Source: Aquilaria yunnanensis
Taxonomy: Eukaryota > Streptophyta > Magnoliopsida > Malvales > Thymelaeaceae
Length of the DNA: 64,000 bases
Assembly: GCA_039654915.1 (NCBI GenBank)
Contig: CM077598.1
Location: 72,134,041-72,198,040 of the forward strand
Direction: 5' to 3'
Below are positions 45,154 through 54,554 of the stretch, piece after piece. The position numbers were made by a program, and so were the translations under genes. The notes below the pieces were generated by a model. That model was not told the DNA's origin. It did not search any database and saw nothing but the letters and a program-made list of their open reading frames with translations. Numbering within the stretch: position 1 is the first letter of the stretch; each line of letters starts with the position of its first letter.

Positions 45154-48100
45154 GTGGTCGAGGCGGCCATGCCAAGTGACTTCAGGCTACCTCGGCTGGA
45201 GACCTATGAGGGTCGGACTGATCCCCAGGCCCACCTAACAAAGTACAAACGCAGCATGGTGTTACATGGGGCTGACGATGCTACGCTCTGCAAGTGCTTC
45301 GAAGTCACCCTCGCAGGACCAGCAACTGCCTGGTACAATTCCCTGCCTCCAGGAAACATCAAGGGGTTCCAGGAGCTGTCCACGGCGTTCAACCAACAGT
45401 TCATTGGGAGCAAGCCGACGGCGAAGATGCCCGTCCAGATGTTTGACATAGCGCAGAGAAACGGGGAGACCATCCGTGACTATGTCGAGAGGTTCAACAG
45501 GGAGGCCCTCAGTGTTCCGGACTTTCGTCCCGAAATCCGCATCCTCGCCATGACGAGGGGCCTCCGGAGGGATTCGCACTTGTTTTACGAATTCTCCAAA
45601 GATCCCCCGGACACGCTGGGAGAATTCTATCGAAGGGCTGAACAACACATGACAGCCGAAGAACTGAGAATGATTGGACCAAAACACGACCAAATTCAAG
45701 CTCGTGGCGAAGGGTCCAGCCAGCAAGCCCGGTGTCCAACGGAACAGTCAGGCCGACCTCGGAGAATGCGAGTAGGAGGAAGGAAGCCCCAAAACTTTAC
45801 AGCTTTGAGCACCACGAGGGCTAACGTCCTTATGGCGTTGGAAAAACAGGGGGCTCAAATCCAACGGCCAAGGGGCATGACTGCTGACAACAGAAGGAAC
45901 ATGAAGAAGTTCTGTCAGTTCCACCGTGATCACGGTCATGACACCGAAGACTGCTTTCAGTTGAAAAAGTACATTGAATCACTGATAAAGCAGGGCCAGC
46001 TTCGGCGTTATTTGAGAATGCCTTCCCCGAAAGGGAAAAAAGAGGAGGAAGGAAAGCCCGATGACGAGGATTACGATTCGAACAGGCGAAGGAACCGAAG
46101 TCCGAGAAGGCGTCCTCCACCTTCGGCAGGAGTAATACAGACGATCACAACCGGACTTCCATCCTCGGAAAGAAAAAGAAGGGCCAGAGAGATAGCGGTG
46201 ATGGAATATCAGAGCCCAACGAAAAAATTGGCCCGCGAGGATGGCTCCACCATCGTATTTCCCCATGACGATCCATTGCTGATAATGGCGAGGATAGGAA
46301 ACTGGGACGTCAAGAGGGTACTGCTGGATGATGGGTCAAACGCAGACGTCTTGTTCTCACACTTGCTACCAAGCTTGGGCGTATCCAGGAGTGACCTCAA
46401 GGCTGTTACTTCACCCACGTTCGGCGTAGGACCATCTGAGCTACCTGTCCTCGGGTGGATCGACCTCCCCTTGATGATGAAAGGAACTTCGGAGAAAGGA
46501 ACTACTGAGTTGTTCGCCTCTACCATGGCAAGGTTCATAGTCATGGACGTTCCTTCGTCATACAATGCCATTCTCGGCAGACAGACACAGGGAAATTTGC
46601 ACATTCGCCCTGATGTAAAGTACTTGACCGTCTCCTTCGCCACCAAAAAAGGAGACGCAAAGATCTTCATTGATCAAGGCGAGGTGAGAAAGGTGTTCGT
46701 CAGAGCACGAAAGGCTCCAGCAAGCAACTTAGCACATGCTGTAGAAGCAAAAGAGCTGGAAAGGGGCGAGGCAGAAGATTCCACAAAGGCGGAAACAGAA
46801 GAAGTAGAGCTTGTCCCAGGCCATAGTACCCGAATAGGGAAAAATATGGCCGATGGAGACAAGGAAAAACTTGTATCTTTTCTGCTTGCAAATAAAGATC
46901 TGTTCGCCTACTCGCCGAAGGACATGCCAGGGGTAAACCCTCGCGTAATCCAGCATAGCCTTAAAGTGAGTCCGGAAGTAAAACCTGTCCGGCAAAAGAA
47001 ACGGAGCATCTCAGCTCACAAAAGTGAATTCGTCAAAACCGAAGTCCAGCGTCTGATAGACGCTAGCGTTATCCGGGAGGTAAACTACCCAGAATGGCTA
47101 AGTAACGTGGTAATTGCCACAAAAGAAGGAAGTAGCAAGCTTCGGATGTGCATCGACTTCAGAAATTTGAACGATGCCTGCCCAAAAGATTCATATCCTC
47201 TTCCACCAATAGACCAACTGGTAGACTCAACTGCCGAGTACGGGCTCTTAAGTTTCCTAGACGCCTTCAGTGGCTACCATCAGATAAGGATGGACCCCGG
47301 AGATGAAGAGAAGACTGCCTTCATCACCGAGGGAGGAACATATTGCTATATCAGAATGCCCTTCGGGCTAAAAAATGCAGGAGCCACCTACCAAAGGCTA
47401 ATGAACAAGGTCTTCAAAGACCAAATGGGGAGGAACATGGAGGTATATGTTGATGATATGATAGTCAAGAGCAAACTGCCTGGCTACCACGTTGCAGATT
47501 TAGGGGAAACCTTCCAAAAGCTCAGAACCTTCGGGATCCGCCTTAATCCAGAGAAGTGCATCTTCGGGGTGACCTCGGGAAAATTCCTCGGGTACATGGT
47601 ATCCGAAAGAGGCATCGACGCTAACCCTGAGAAGATTAAGGCTCTGCTTGAATTCCGAACACCTACCACAGTCAAAGATGTGCAGAGACTCACCGGAAGA
47701 ATAACCTCTCTGAGCAGGTTTATTTCCAGGTACGGAGATAGGTGTCGACCTTTCTTCAAAGTCCTCACAAAAGCGGCAAAAATGGAAGGCGACCTCGGAA
47801 GGGATGGCCATCCTTGGGCTGAAGATTGCCAAAAAGCCTGGGAAGAACTCAAAGTCTACTTGGCCAGACTGCCGACTCTGCGGCAACCTCGGGAGGGAGA
47901 GCCCCTGGCACTATACCTCGCCGTCACGGAAAAAGCTGTGAGTTCGGTTCTCGTGAGAGAAGAAGGACCGAAACAGTGGCCGGTTTACTATGTCAGCAAG
48001 TCCTTGCATGGCGCCGAAGTCAGGTACCCTTTGCTTCAAAAAGCTATATATGCCTTAGTGCTTGCAGGTAGAAGGCTGCGGCCATACTTTCAGGCTCACC

Positions 48101-49986
48101 CCATCATTGTCCGAAGTAGTCTGCCACTACGGGATATCATGAAGAGAGTTGATCATTCGGGAAGGCTCTCCAAGTGGTGCATAGAGCTGGGCGAACACGA
48201 GATCACATATGAGCCTCGGAAAGCCATAAAAGCTCAAGCACTGGCAGATTTTATCGCCGAAATACCCACCACTAAGGAGAGCCATTCAGATCCAAAAGAG
48301 GGTGAGCCAGAATGGACCTTGCACGTTGACGGGGCCTCAGGATCCGAACACCAGGGAGCTGGAGTGATTATCAGAGGCCCCGAAGGCCTAGAAGTAATGA
48401 AGGCCATCAAGTTCAGTTTCAATGCCACCAACAATATGGCCGAGTATGAGGCCCTCATAGCAGGATTACGCCTGGCCAGAAAAATTGGCGTGAGAAACTT
48501 GAAAGCACATAGTGATTCCCAGCTGGTGGTCCGACAAATGGCAGGGGACTATGGCGCGAAAGACCCGACCCTGGCAAAATACCATGAGTTGGTAACAAAG
48601 CTTATTCGGGAGTTCGACGTCGTGAAAATCGAGAACGTACCCCGACGGGAAAATGCTGAGGCAGACTGTCTGGCGAAGTCCAAAACTTGCACCGAAGTGC
48701 TAAGCCACCCCAGCATCGCGGTGCTAAGCATAGAGACCTCGGGGAAAGGATGGAGAGAACCAATCAAAATGTATCTCGCAACCAACACACTCCCCGAAGA
48801 CCCCAGCGAAGCCGCAAAAGTGCGAAGGCGCTCCGGCCGTTTCTTCTTAATTGGAGAAGAACTATATCGGCAAGGATATGTAAATCCACTACAGAGGTGT
48901 GTTAGTGAAGAGGATACCGAAATGATCCTCGAAGAAGTTCACGAAGGTGCCTGTGGTTCGCACATCGGAACCGACGCCCTAGCAGCAGTGATACTCCGCC
49001 AAGGATACTTCTGGCCTACCCTGAGAAAGGACGCCAAGCAGTTCGTCCAAAAATGTGGTAGTTGCCAGAGACATGCCAACATCCAAAGAGCACCCTCAGA
49101 GTTCGTGACTTCGGCAGACTATCCTTGGCCCTTCGCAGTTTGGGGCATAGATCTAATTGGGCCACTCCCAACGGCGCCTGGAGGCGTAAAGTTCTGCGTG
49201 GTAGCAGTAGACTATTTCTCTAAATGGGTCGAGGCAGAACCCCTGACAACTATCTCGGCAAAAGAAGTGCAGAAGTTCGTATGGAAAAACATCGTATGCA
49301 GATTTGGCATACCGAGGGTACTCGTAGCGGACAATGGATCCCAGTTTGTAGACAAAGGATTCCGAGAATTCATTAGCGACCTCGGGACAAAAATGCACTT
49401 CGCCCCAGTAGCTCACCCCCAGAGTAATGGGCAGGTGGAAGTATCTAACAGGACCATAAAAGATGGTCTGAAAAAGAGATTGGGAGAAGCAAAAGGGAAA
49501 TGGCCAGGAGAACTCCAAAGCGTGTTATGGAGCTACCAAACGACACCCCGAAGAGCCACAGGGGAAAAACCCTTTTCACTTGTCTTCGGCACAGAGGCCA
49601 TCATCCCCGTCGAGATAGTACAACCGTCAATACGAGTCCAAGTGTTCGATGAAAAAGGAAATGACCTCGGTCTGAGAACCAAGCTCGACCTCGTCAGCGA
49701 ACACAGAGAAATAGCCGAGCTGAGAAGAAAAGCTTTCCAGCAAAGAGTGGCAGCAGCCATAAACCTACGCGCCAGGCCAAAGGGAATAAAACAGGGAGAC
49801 CTCGTTCTCCGAAAGGCTGAATTTGCACCCCGAAAGCCGTCCCATGGGGTACTTCGCGCAAATTGGGAAGGACCCTACCTGGTACTTGCCGAAGTACGAA
49901 AAGGAGTTTATAAGCTCGGTGATGCCGAAGGCATAGAATTAAAAAATACTTGGCACTCAGAGGCCTTAAAAAAATTCTATGCCTAG
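45154..49986 (+). CDS. gag-pol: E gag-pol polyprotein (capsid to integrase), open frame
   Basis: The frame is open from 45094; the first ATG is 45169 (MPSDFRL), while the first codon of the interval given is GTG. Numbering codons from 45154: capsid (Retrotrans_gag) about 15-160; zinc motif FCQFHRDHGHDTEDC about 250-265; protease LLDDGSNADVLF about 388-400 (DDGS in place of DTG); RT with FRNLNDACPKDSYPLP and YVDDMIV about 765; a gypsy RNase H around 910-1000; an archaeal-type RNase H about 1050-1180 (HVDGASG, AEYEALIAG, HSDSQLVV); integrase zinc region about 1255-1310; core acids in WGIDLIGP (about 1332), VADNGSQF (1393) and SNGQVEVSN (1427); C-terminus ending LKKFYA. It makes the replication machinery and has no frameshift. 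The paired RNase H domains define the Tat lineage. Confidence 0.95.
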   Translation: MVEAAMPSDFRLPRLETYEGRTDPQAHLTKYKRSMVLHGADDATLCKCFEVTLAGPATAWYNSLPPGNIKGFQELSTAFNQQFIGSKPTAKMPVQMFDIAQRNGETIRDYVERFNREALSVPDFRPEIRILAMTRGLRRDSHLFYEFSKDPPDTLGEFYRRAEQHMTAEELRMIGPKHDQIQARGEGSSQQARCPTEQSGRPRRMRVGGRKPQNFTALSTTRANVLMALEKQGAQIQRPRGMTADNRRNMKKFCQFHRDHGHDTEDCFQLKKYIESLIKQGQLRRYLRMPSPKGKKEEEGKPDDEDYDSNRRRNRSPRRRPPPSAGVIQTITTGLPSSERKRRAREIAVMEYQSPTKKLAREDGSTIVFPHDDPLLIMARIGNWDVKRVLLDDGSNADVLFSHLLPSLGVSRSDLKAVTSPTFGVGPSELPVLGWIDLPLMMKGTSEKGTTELFASTMARFIVMDVPSSYNAILGRQTQGNLHIRPDVKYLTVSFATKKGDAKIFIDQGEVRKVFVRARKAPASNLAHAVEAKELERGEAEDSTKAETEEVELVPGHSTRIGKNMADGDKEKLVSFLLANKDLFAYSPKDMPGVNPRVIQHSLKVSPEVKPVRQKKRSISAHKSEFVKTEVQRLIDASVIREVNYPEWLSNVVIATKEGSSKLRMCIDFRNLNDACPKDSYPLPPIDQLVDSTAEYGLLSFLDAFSGYHQIRMDPGDEEKTAFITEGGTYCYIRMPFGLKNAGATYQRLMNKVFKDQMGRNMEVYVDDMIVKSKLPGYHVADLGETFQKLRTFGIRLNPEKCIFGVTSGKFLGYMVSERGIDANPEKIKALLEFRTPTTVKDVQRLTGRITSLSRFISRYGDRCRPFFKVLTKAAKMEGDLGRDGHPWAEDCQKAWEELKVYLARLPTLRQPREGEPLALYLAVTEKAVSSVLVREEGPKQWPVYYVSKSLHGAEVRYPLLQKAIYALVLAGRRLRPYFQAHPIIVRSSLPLRDIMKRVDHSGRLSKWCIELGEHEITYEPRKAIKAQALADFIAEIPTTKESHSDPKEGEPEWTLHVDGASGSEHQGAGVIIRGPEGLEVMKAIKFSFNATNNMAEYEALIAGLRLARKIGVRNLKAHSDSQLVVRQMAGDYGAKDPTLAKYHELVTKLIREFDVVKIENVPRRENAEADCLAKSKTCTEVLSHPSIAVLSIETSGKGWREPIKMYLATNTLPEDPSEAAKVRRRSGRFFLIGEELYRQGYVNPLQRCVSEEDTEMILEEVHEGACGSHIGTDALAAVILRQGYFWPTLRKDAKQFVQKCGSCQRHANIQRAPSEFVTSADYPWPFAVWGIDLIGPLPTAPGGVKFCVVAVDYFSKWVEAEPLTTISAKEVQKFVWKNIVCRFGIPRVLVADNGSQFVDKGFREFISDLGTKMHFAPVAHPQSNGQVEVSNRTIKDGLKKRLGEAKGKWPGELQSVLWSYQTTPRRATGEKPFSLVFGTEAIIPVEIVQPSIRVQVFDEKGNDLGLRTKLDLVSEHREIAELRRKAFQQRVAAAINLRARPKGIKQGDLVLRKAEFAPRKPSHGVLRANWEGPYLVLAEVRKGVYKLGDAEGIELKNTWHSEALKKFYA

Positions 49987-50390
49987 AAAGTTCGGTGGGA
50001 AAGTTGTATTCCACAAGTTGGAAAAATTTGTCTAAGTAAAAAATTCTGAAGAAGCACAAAGCAAGAGTCTCACGAAAGCAATCGCCGAGGAAAGTAAAAA
50101 TAAGTCTTTCCAAAGTCTCTTGAGCGAATATGTTCGGGACAAAGGAAAGCAAGAGTAAGGTTTTCCGAAGTCTCTCGAGCGAATTATGTTCAGACAAAGG
50201 AAAGCAAGAGTAAGGTTTTCCGAAGTCTCTCGAGCGAATTATGTTCGGGACAGGGAGAAACAAAAGAATCTGGCAAAAAATACTTAGCCGAAGTTGTATC
50301 TATTAAGCCAAAGAGCGCTTACAGAGAAGAAAGTTGCTGAAAGACTACAAAAGAGAAGAAGAAAATGAAGACAAAGGGCCCTAGTACAAG
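49987..50390. other. E spacer between the convergent genes, with a 55-bp tandem repeat
   Basis: Three copies of a 55-bp unit (AAGTCTCTCGAGCGAATTATG-like starts at 50113, 50168 and 50223) lie right after pol; a purine-rich run (50310-50380) follows. The minus-strand frame 50263-49694 is a shadow of pol and the repeat. The stretch is probably the shared 3' UTR of two convergent transcripts. Confidence 0.7.
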
Positions 50391-52853
50391 CTAAGGAACC
50401 TCGGTGTCCTGCGAACCGCCAGCCCCCGTGCTTTTGTCAGTAGCCTTCGGCGCCGGGAGAGAAGGAGGCAGTCTCAAATGCTCGATCTGGGACCAAGTCC
50501 ACCGAGGCTCCTTGGGGATGTTCATTGCTTCCAGGAAGGAGAGGTCGAAGTCTGGGAACTTCTGCAGAATTTGGTGCCGAGCGAGACAGAAGCCGTCTTG
50601 AAAGCCCAACTTCGTCATATTATCGGACTCCCGCTTCTTGACCTCCAAATCCTCATAGTCCTTCTCCAGATCAGCGTAATCCTTCTCCAAATCCTTGACC
50701 TCTTTCTTCAGTGACTTCACCTTCTTCTTCTCTTCTGAAGGCTCCTTCAGAGATGCGACCTTGGCTTCGAGTTGAGCCTTCTCCTCTAGCGTCTTTGCAA
50801 GGATGGCGTCACTTTCTGACTTACCCTTTTGAATCGCCTCGACGGTCGAAGTCAGCTCCGCCATTCGAGAGCCGAGGTCGGAAAGCTTCTGGGAGGTGTC
50901 TCTCTGAAGTTCCTCTTTCTCTTTTTTGAACCCCTCCCGAAGTTCAGCAACCTCCTTCTCCGCGGACTGCTTGAGATGAGCATTTTCGGCTACCAGGGCC
51001 GAACACTTGTCCTTCGCCTTGGTATAATGATCCCAAAATGCCGCCTTCTTCTCTGCCTCTCGCGCCACCCGAACACGGAGACACCCGGCATACCCCATCA
51101 GCTGCAAAAAAGAGAGAGAAAAGCAAACAGAGGGAAAATAATGCTAAGTACTTGGACAAAAAGTCAAAGACAAATTTGCCACTGAGGAGATAGTGGTGCG
51201 TACCTGGGCAGCATGTTCAGTGATTTTGGCAGACAAGGAGTTATTGCCTGGGTAAGCCGCCGTAATGGCCTTGTAAGACGCCTCAGTAAGCACCCCTTTG
51301 CACATTTGCCTGGCCATCTCGGGACAGTCCTCGGAGTACATATTCATGTCCTCCGTGAACGTCCAAAAGGGCTCTTTCGGCACTTTCCCTTCAGGAATTT
51401 TGGCATCCCGAAGGGCCCTCTTGCGGGCATGTTCGGTAACCCAGCCAGGAGAGGCCACCTCCGCTGCACAACAACGCACAAAATTGGTTAAGACCAGAAA
51501 AGTCTTAATGGTTTGCAAGACACAAAAGGATGTTTGACAAAGTGCAAACCTGCTGGCACCTCGGTAACGTCGTCGTCAGGAACCGTCGTCGCCTCAGTAG
51601 AGATCCCCTTGCCTTTTATTTGGCGCCGCTCCTCGGCAGAAGGGGTCTCCTCCCCATCGCCCTCCAGAAGAGCATGCGAAGGCGTGGGGCTTTGAGGTGG
51701 GACGTCGGAAGAAGGGACGTCGGCAAAAGGTACCTCGGGCAAAGGGGCAGGGTGGTCTTCGGCTTCCTCGCCTGCCTCCTCCGGAATTCGTGGAAGAGAG
51801 GAAGGACCAGCTTTCCTGGCCCGTTTGGAAGGAGGGCCCGCCGAAGTGTGCTTCCGCCTCCGAGAGGCGGCCTTCTTTGTCTGCTCGCCCCTCTCAGCCT
51901 GGCCCGTAAAAAGAGCCTTGTAGAAGGCAGCCGCGTCGTCGGCCATCTCTGGAGAACGAAAAAGAAGATCAGTGTAAGCCCAAGATGAAGTTATGAAAGA
52001 AAAAATGAGAAAGTAACTTACTCTCGTAAAAAGACTCAAAAGTCTCTTTCCCCCGAAGGAGTTTCACGAGCCGGGAGTCTTTCCCCGAAGAAGCCGGTTT
52101 CAGCATATTGAGGTCTGTCACATGCTCCTTTACCACCTTGAGTTCCCGAAGGACCTCTTCGGTCATGAGCCTCCAGTTGATCGAAAAGGGGTAAAGGGCA
52201 CGAGGAGGGACCTCGGCAGCCCAGTCAGAGACGGCCCGGATGCGCCTGTCGAAGTCCTCAAAGATAGGTGCTACATCGGCGTCTAGCAGTATCTTCGGGT
52301 CAACAACATCCATCCTGAGCCTCCCCTGAGCCCACTTGGTCGGGACGTGCGACCAAGCCTCCGACTTCTTCAGGAAAAAGAATTTTTGTTGCCACCCTCG
52401 CCAGCTGTCTTTGGTGGCGAAGGTGAACGTATACTTTTTGCTCCCGGATCCCCGAGGCAGCATAAAGTAGAAGCCGCCCTTTGGGACCACGAAGAGCTTG
52501 TAGTACTGAAGAAAAACTACAAAGTGAGGTTTTATTTTGAAAACGCCGCACATACAGAGGAAGGCGTTGAAATAACAGTACGATTTCGGTGGGAGTTGGT
52601 TAACGGCAATGCCATGAAAGTTGCAGAACGCGCTAACCATCTTCGGGGGGGGATACCGAAGTCCGGCCTTCAGTTGGGCTCGGAAAACGGTGATTTCATC
52701 ACTACGGTTGGAGAAAGCAAATTGGTCAGGACGGGGCAACCTCGTCACAGAGTAAGACGGTAAGAAAAACTTTTTCTTCCACTTCGCTAGCTTCGCCGCA
52801 GTAGTGCAGCAGGGGTGAGAAAGAAGAGGTTGCCAACTCTCAGGAACAGGCAT
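50391..52853 (-). CDS. Antisense gene of element E: Transposase_28-like/coiled-coil protein, 4 exons
   Basis: Minus-strand exons 52853-52022, 51948-51550, 51463-51204 and 51101-50391 give 2202 nt, 733 codons plus stop. Introns of 73, 86 and 102 bp have GTAAGT/CTCCAG, GTTTGC/TGTGCAG and GTACGC/TTTGCAG ends, and the phases fit (1, 1, 0). Start MPVPESW was chosen by comparison with A1, A2 and D; an in-frame ATG also exists at 53030. Exon 1 (residues 1-277): a domain resembling the family Pfam calls Transposase_28 (putative gypsy-type transposon), with NFHGIAVNQLPPKS, PKGGFYFMLPRGSGSKKY and GWQQKFFFLK. Exon 2: basic patch (SRRRKHTSAGP, SKRARKAG), possibly nuclear, then a Pro/Glu-rich linker. Exon 3: KVPKEPFWTFTEDMNMYSEDC. 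Exon 4: about 150 residues of coiled coil, then GFCLARHQILQKFPDFDLSF and PRWTWSQIEHLRL. Function unknown; no catalytic motif recognised. Confidence 0.88.
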
Positions 52854-53075
52854 GATGAAAACAAGTTCGGGAAAAACAAAGAAGAAGCTTTGAAAAAAAG
52901 CAAAAGGGACTAAAACCCACCAAAGGTCTTGCCGGAATCTGGATTCCTGGAAGCCGTCGTGAAAAGTGGTCGGAAAAACGCCTGAAAAAGGAGAACCGCC
53001 GCGGAAAATTGGGAGAGAATTAGAAGGCAAAAGAGAGCAAAAGCAGAAGAAGAAAGAGGGTTATGACAGGACTGG

Positions 53076-53160
53076 TATATATAGGCCGAGAAGGCCAGAA
53101 CAACCGTTGTCATTAGTACCCCTCGGAAGGCGAAGCGTCGTCATAACTGCTATGAGCGCC
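53076..53160 (-). promoter_or_regulatory. Promoter of the antisense gene in E
   Basis: On the minus strand TATATATA (53083-53076) lies about 225 bp upstream of the start codon. Upstream of it, at about 53100-53160, are two boxes related to the 30-bp boxes of D and A1 (GTTATGACGACGCTTC and a CCTTCCGAGGGGTACTAATGACAAC-like copy, given here in two parts: CCTTCCGAGGGG and TACTAATGACAAC). Confidence 0.7.
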
Positions 53161-53565
53161 TGAAAAGTCGCGCCTGCTGTACTCAGTGCATTCTTACCCA
53201 ATAAAAGACTGCCATGTGTCGGTCATCGCGCAGCAAACGTGCCACGTGTCATCCATCACGTCGAGCACGCCCTCTGACACCATTTGGTCTAGAGGCGCCG
53301 CCCTAGACTGACTCTGCTCGATACAGGATGCGACGCATGAGCAGACCTAGAAAGGCAAAAAAGTAGGTTACCTCGAAGACACCAAAAGACAGCCTGTGAC
53401 TTCGGGCAAAAGGTCTATCTTCGGTACAAGGGTATCCTATTTCCCCTCGCCACGAAGACACCAAGAGATAGCCCGTGACTACGGGCAGAAGGTGTATCTT
53501 CGGCGCAGATATCACAACCACAGGACCCGAAAATCGATGAACCGAAGTTTCTCACTTCGGCTTTT
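53161..53565. other. E stretch between antisense promoter and PPT
   Basis: No gene seen. A word of about 40 bp (CCTCG..GACACCAA.AGATAGCC.GTGAC, then GGGCA.AAGGT.TATCTTCGG) appears twice, near 53372-53421 and 53447-53501. Confidence 0.5.
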
Positions 53566-53579
53566 CGGAGGGGGGCCTG
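53566..53579 (+). other. E polypurine tract
   Basis: GGAGGGGGGCCTG-type purine run directly before the TGATAGCC start of the 3' LTR. Confidence 0.85.
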
Positions 53580-54549
53580 TGATAGCCAAAGGCTATCGCC
53601 TCCTCGGTAGTAACTCCGCGCCAGAATATTGGCCGAGGAGTCTGACGTCACCCAAGAGAGGATCTTTTTACTGACCTCGGAAGGTGCGAAGTCAAACACT
53701 ATGAGCTCGAGACTTCGGTAGCTTGTCAGGAATTCCGAGGACAACACCGTCTCCATCGAGGGGCTAAACTGACCGTCTTCGGGTAAGAGAGCCATCTCCC
53801 TGAAGCAAGGGAGAATCTCCCCGAAGGAAGAGGCCCCAAAGAGGTCTTCCCCGAACAAGAAACACTTGAACGAGGGAATCCCCGAACTATGGGTGTGAGT
53901 CCCGAAGAAGGTGTTCATCAAGGGCGCTCCCAGAATTATGGGATAGATCCCGAAGGAGGTGCTCGCACCGAAGGACGGATAGAACCCGAAGAGGGTGCTC
54001 GCACCGAAGGGCGACCTCGCCCAGGGGACCTCGGGAGTACGGTATGAGCATTTAAGGAGCCTCTGACATGTCGCCCACAAGCCCTACACGTCACATCTGA
54101 ACGGTGAAATGACACGCCGCAGCCGCCCCAGTCCTGACACAACCCGTCCGGGTCCAGGGCTAAAAAAGGCTGCAAACGGCTGCCTGTCCCCTAGGTCCAA
54201 AGAGACAGATCAAATCCGACCGAACACGTGTCATGATCTGAACGGACCAGCTACTCCTATGAATACTAGGAAATGGGACTGGGCAAAGGACGGGCATTTT
54301 CCTCTCTCTGAGAAAACACAGAACAGGCAAGACACTTGATCCCTTAGTGTTCTTCCTCCACTCTCACTCAGAAAACTGACTTGGGCGTCGGAGGGTCCTC
54401 CCCGGAAAAGCAAACCGGGGACCTCCTAACCTCTTCTTTGAGCTTTTCAGGGGCACTCAGCTGGGAAACCTGAGCTCCAGGCGCTCGCCTCCACAGGAAG
54501 TCTCTCCACCTGTCAACATGACAGCAAACGAAGATGCCTTGGGGCATCA
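53580..54549 (+). repeat. E 3' LTR
   Basis: It is 970 bp, the same length as the 5' LTR; TSD AGTAG follows. It ends GGGGCATCA. Confidence 0.95.
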
Positions 54550-54554
54550 AGTAG

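Larger units (their letters stand above)
43550..54549 (+). mobile_element. Complete Tat-lineage element E (11,000 bp)
   Basis: LTRs of 970 bp each (43550-44519, 53580-54549) start TGATAGCC and end GGGGCATCA; by eye they differ at about 18 sites (roughly 98% identity). TSD AGTAG. In order: PBS, gag-pol frame, spacer with tandem repeat, convergent spliced antisense gene, polypurine tract. It is the only Tat copy here with an intact pol and antisense gene. Two stops interrupt the gag N-terminus. Confidence 0.95.

Noticed and set aside
45262..45726. Minus-strand frames of 60-154 codons opposite the E gag-pol (also 46209-46670, 47500-47886, 49694-50263)
   Set aside because: Shadows of a GC-rich coding frame; not conserved in the other Tat copies.
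50391..53030. Antisense gene as an ordinary host gene trapped between elements
   Set aside because: It lies between the pol stop and PPT of a complete element bounded by LTRs and TSD, and is found at the same place in three other Tat elements.
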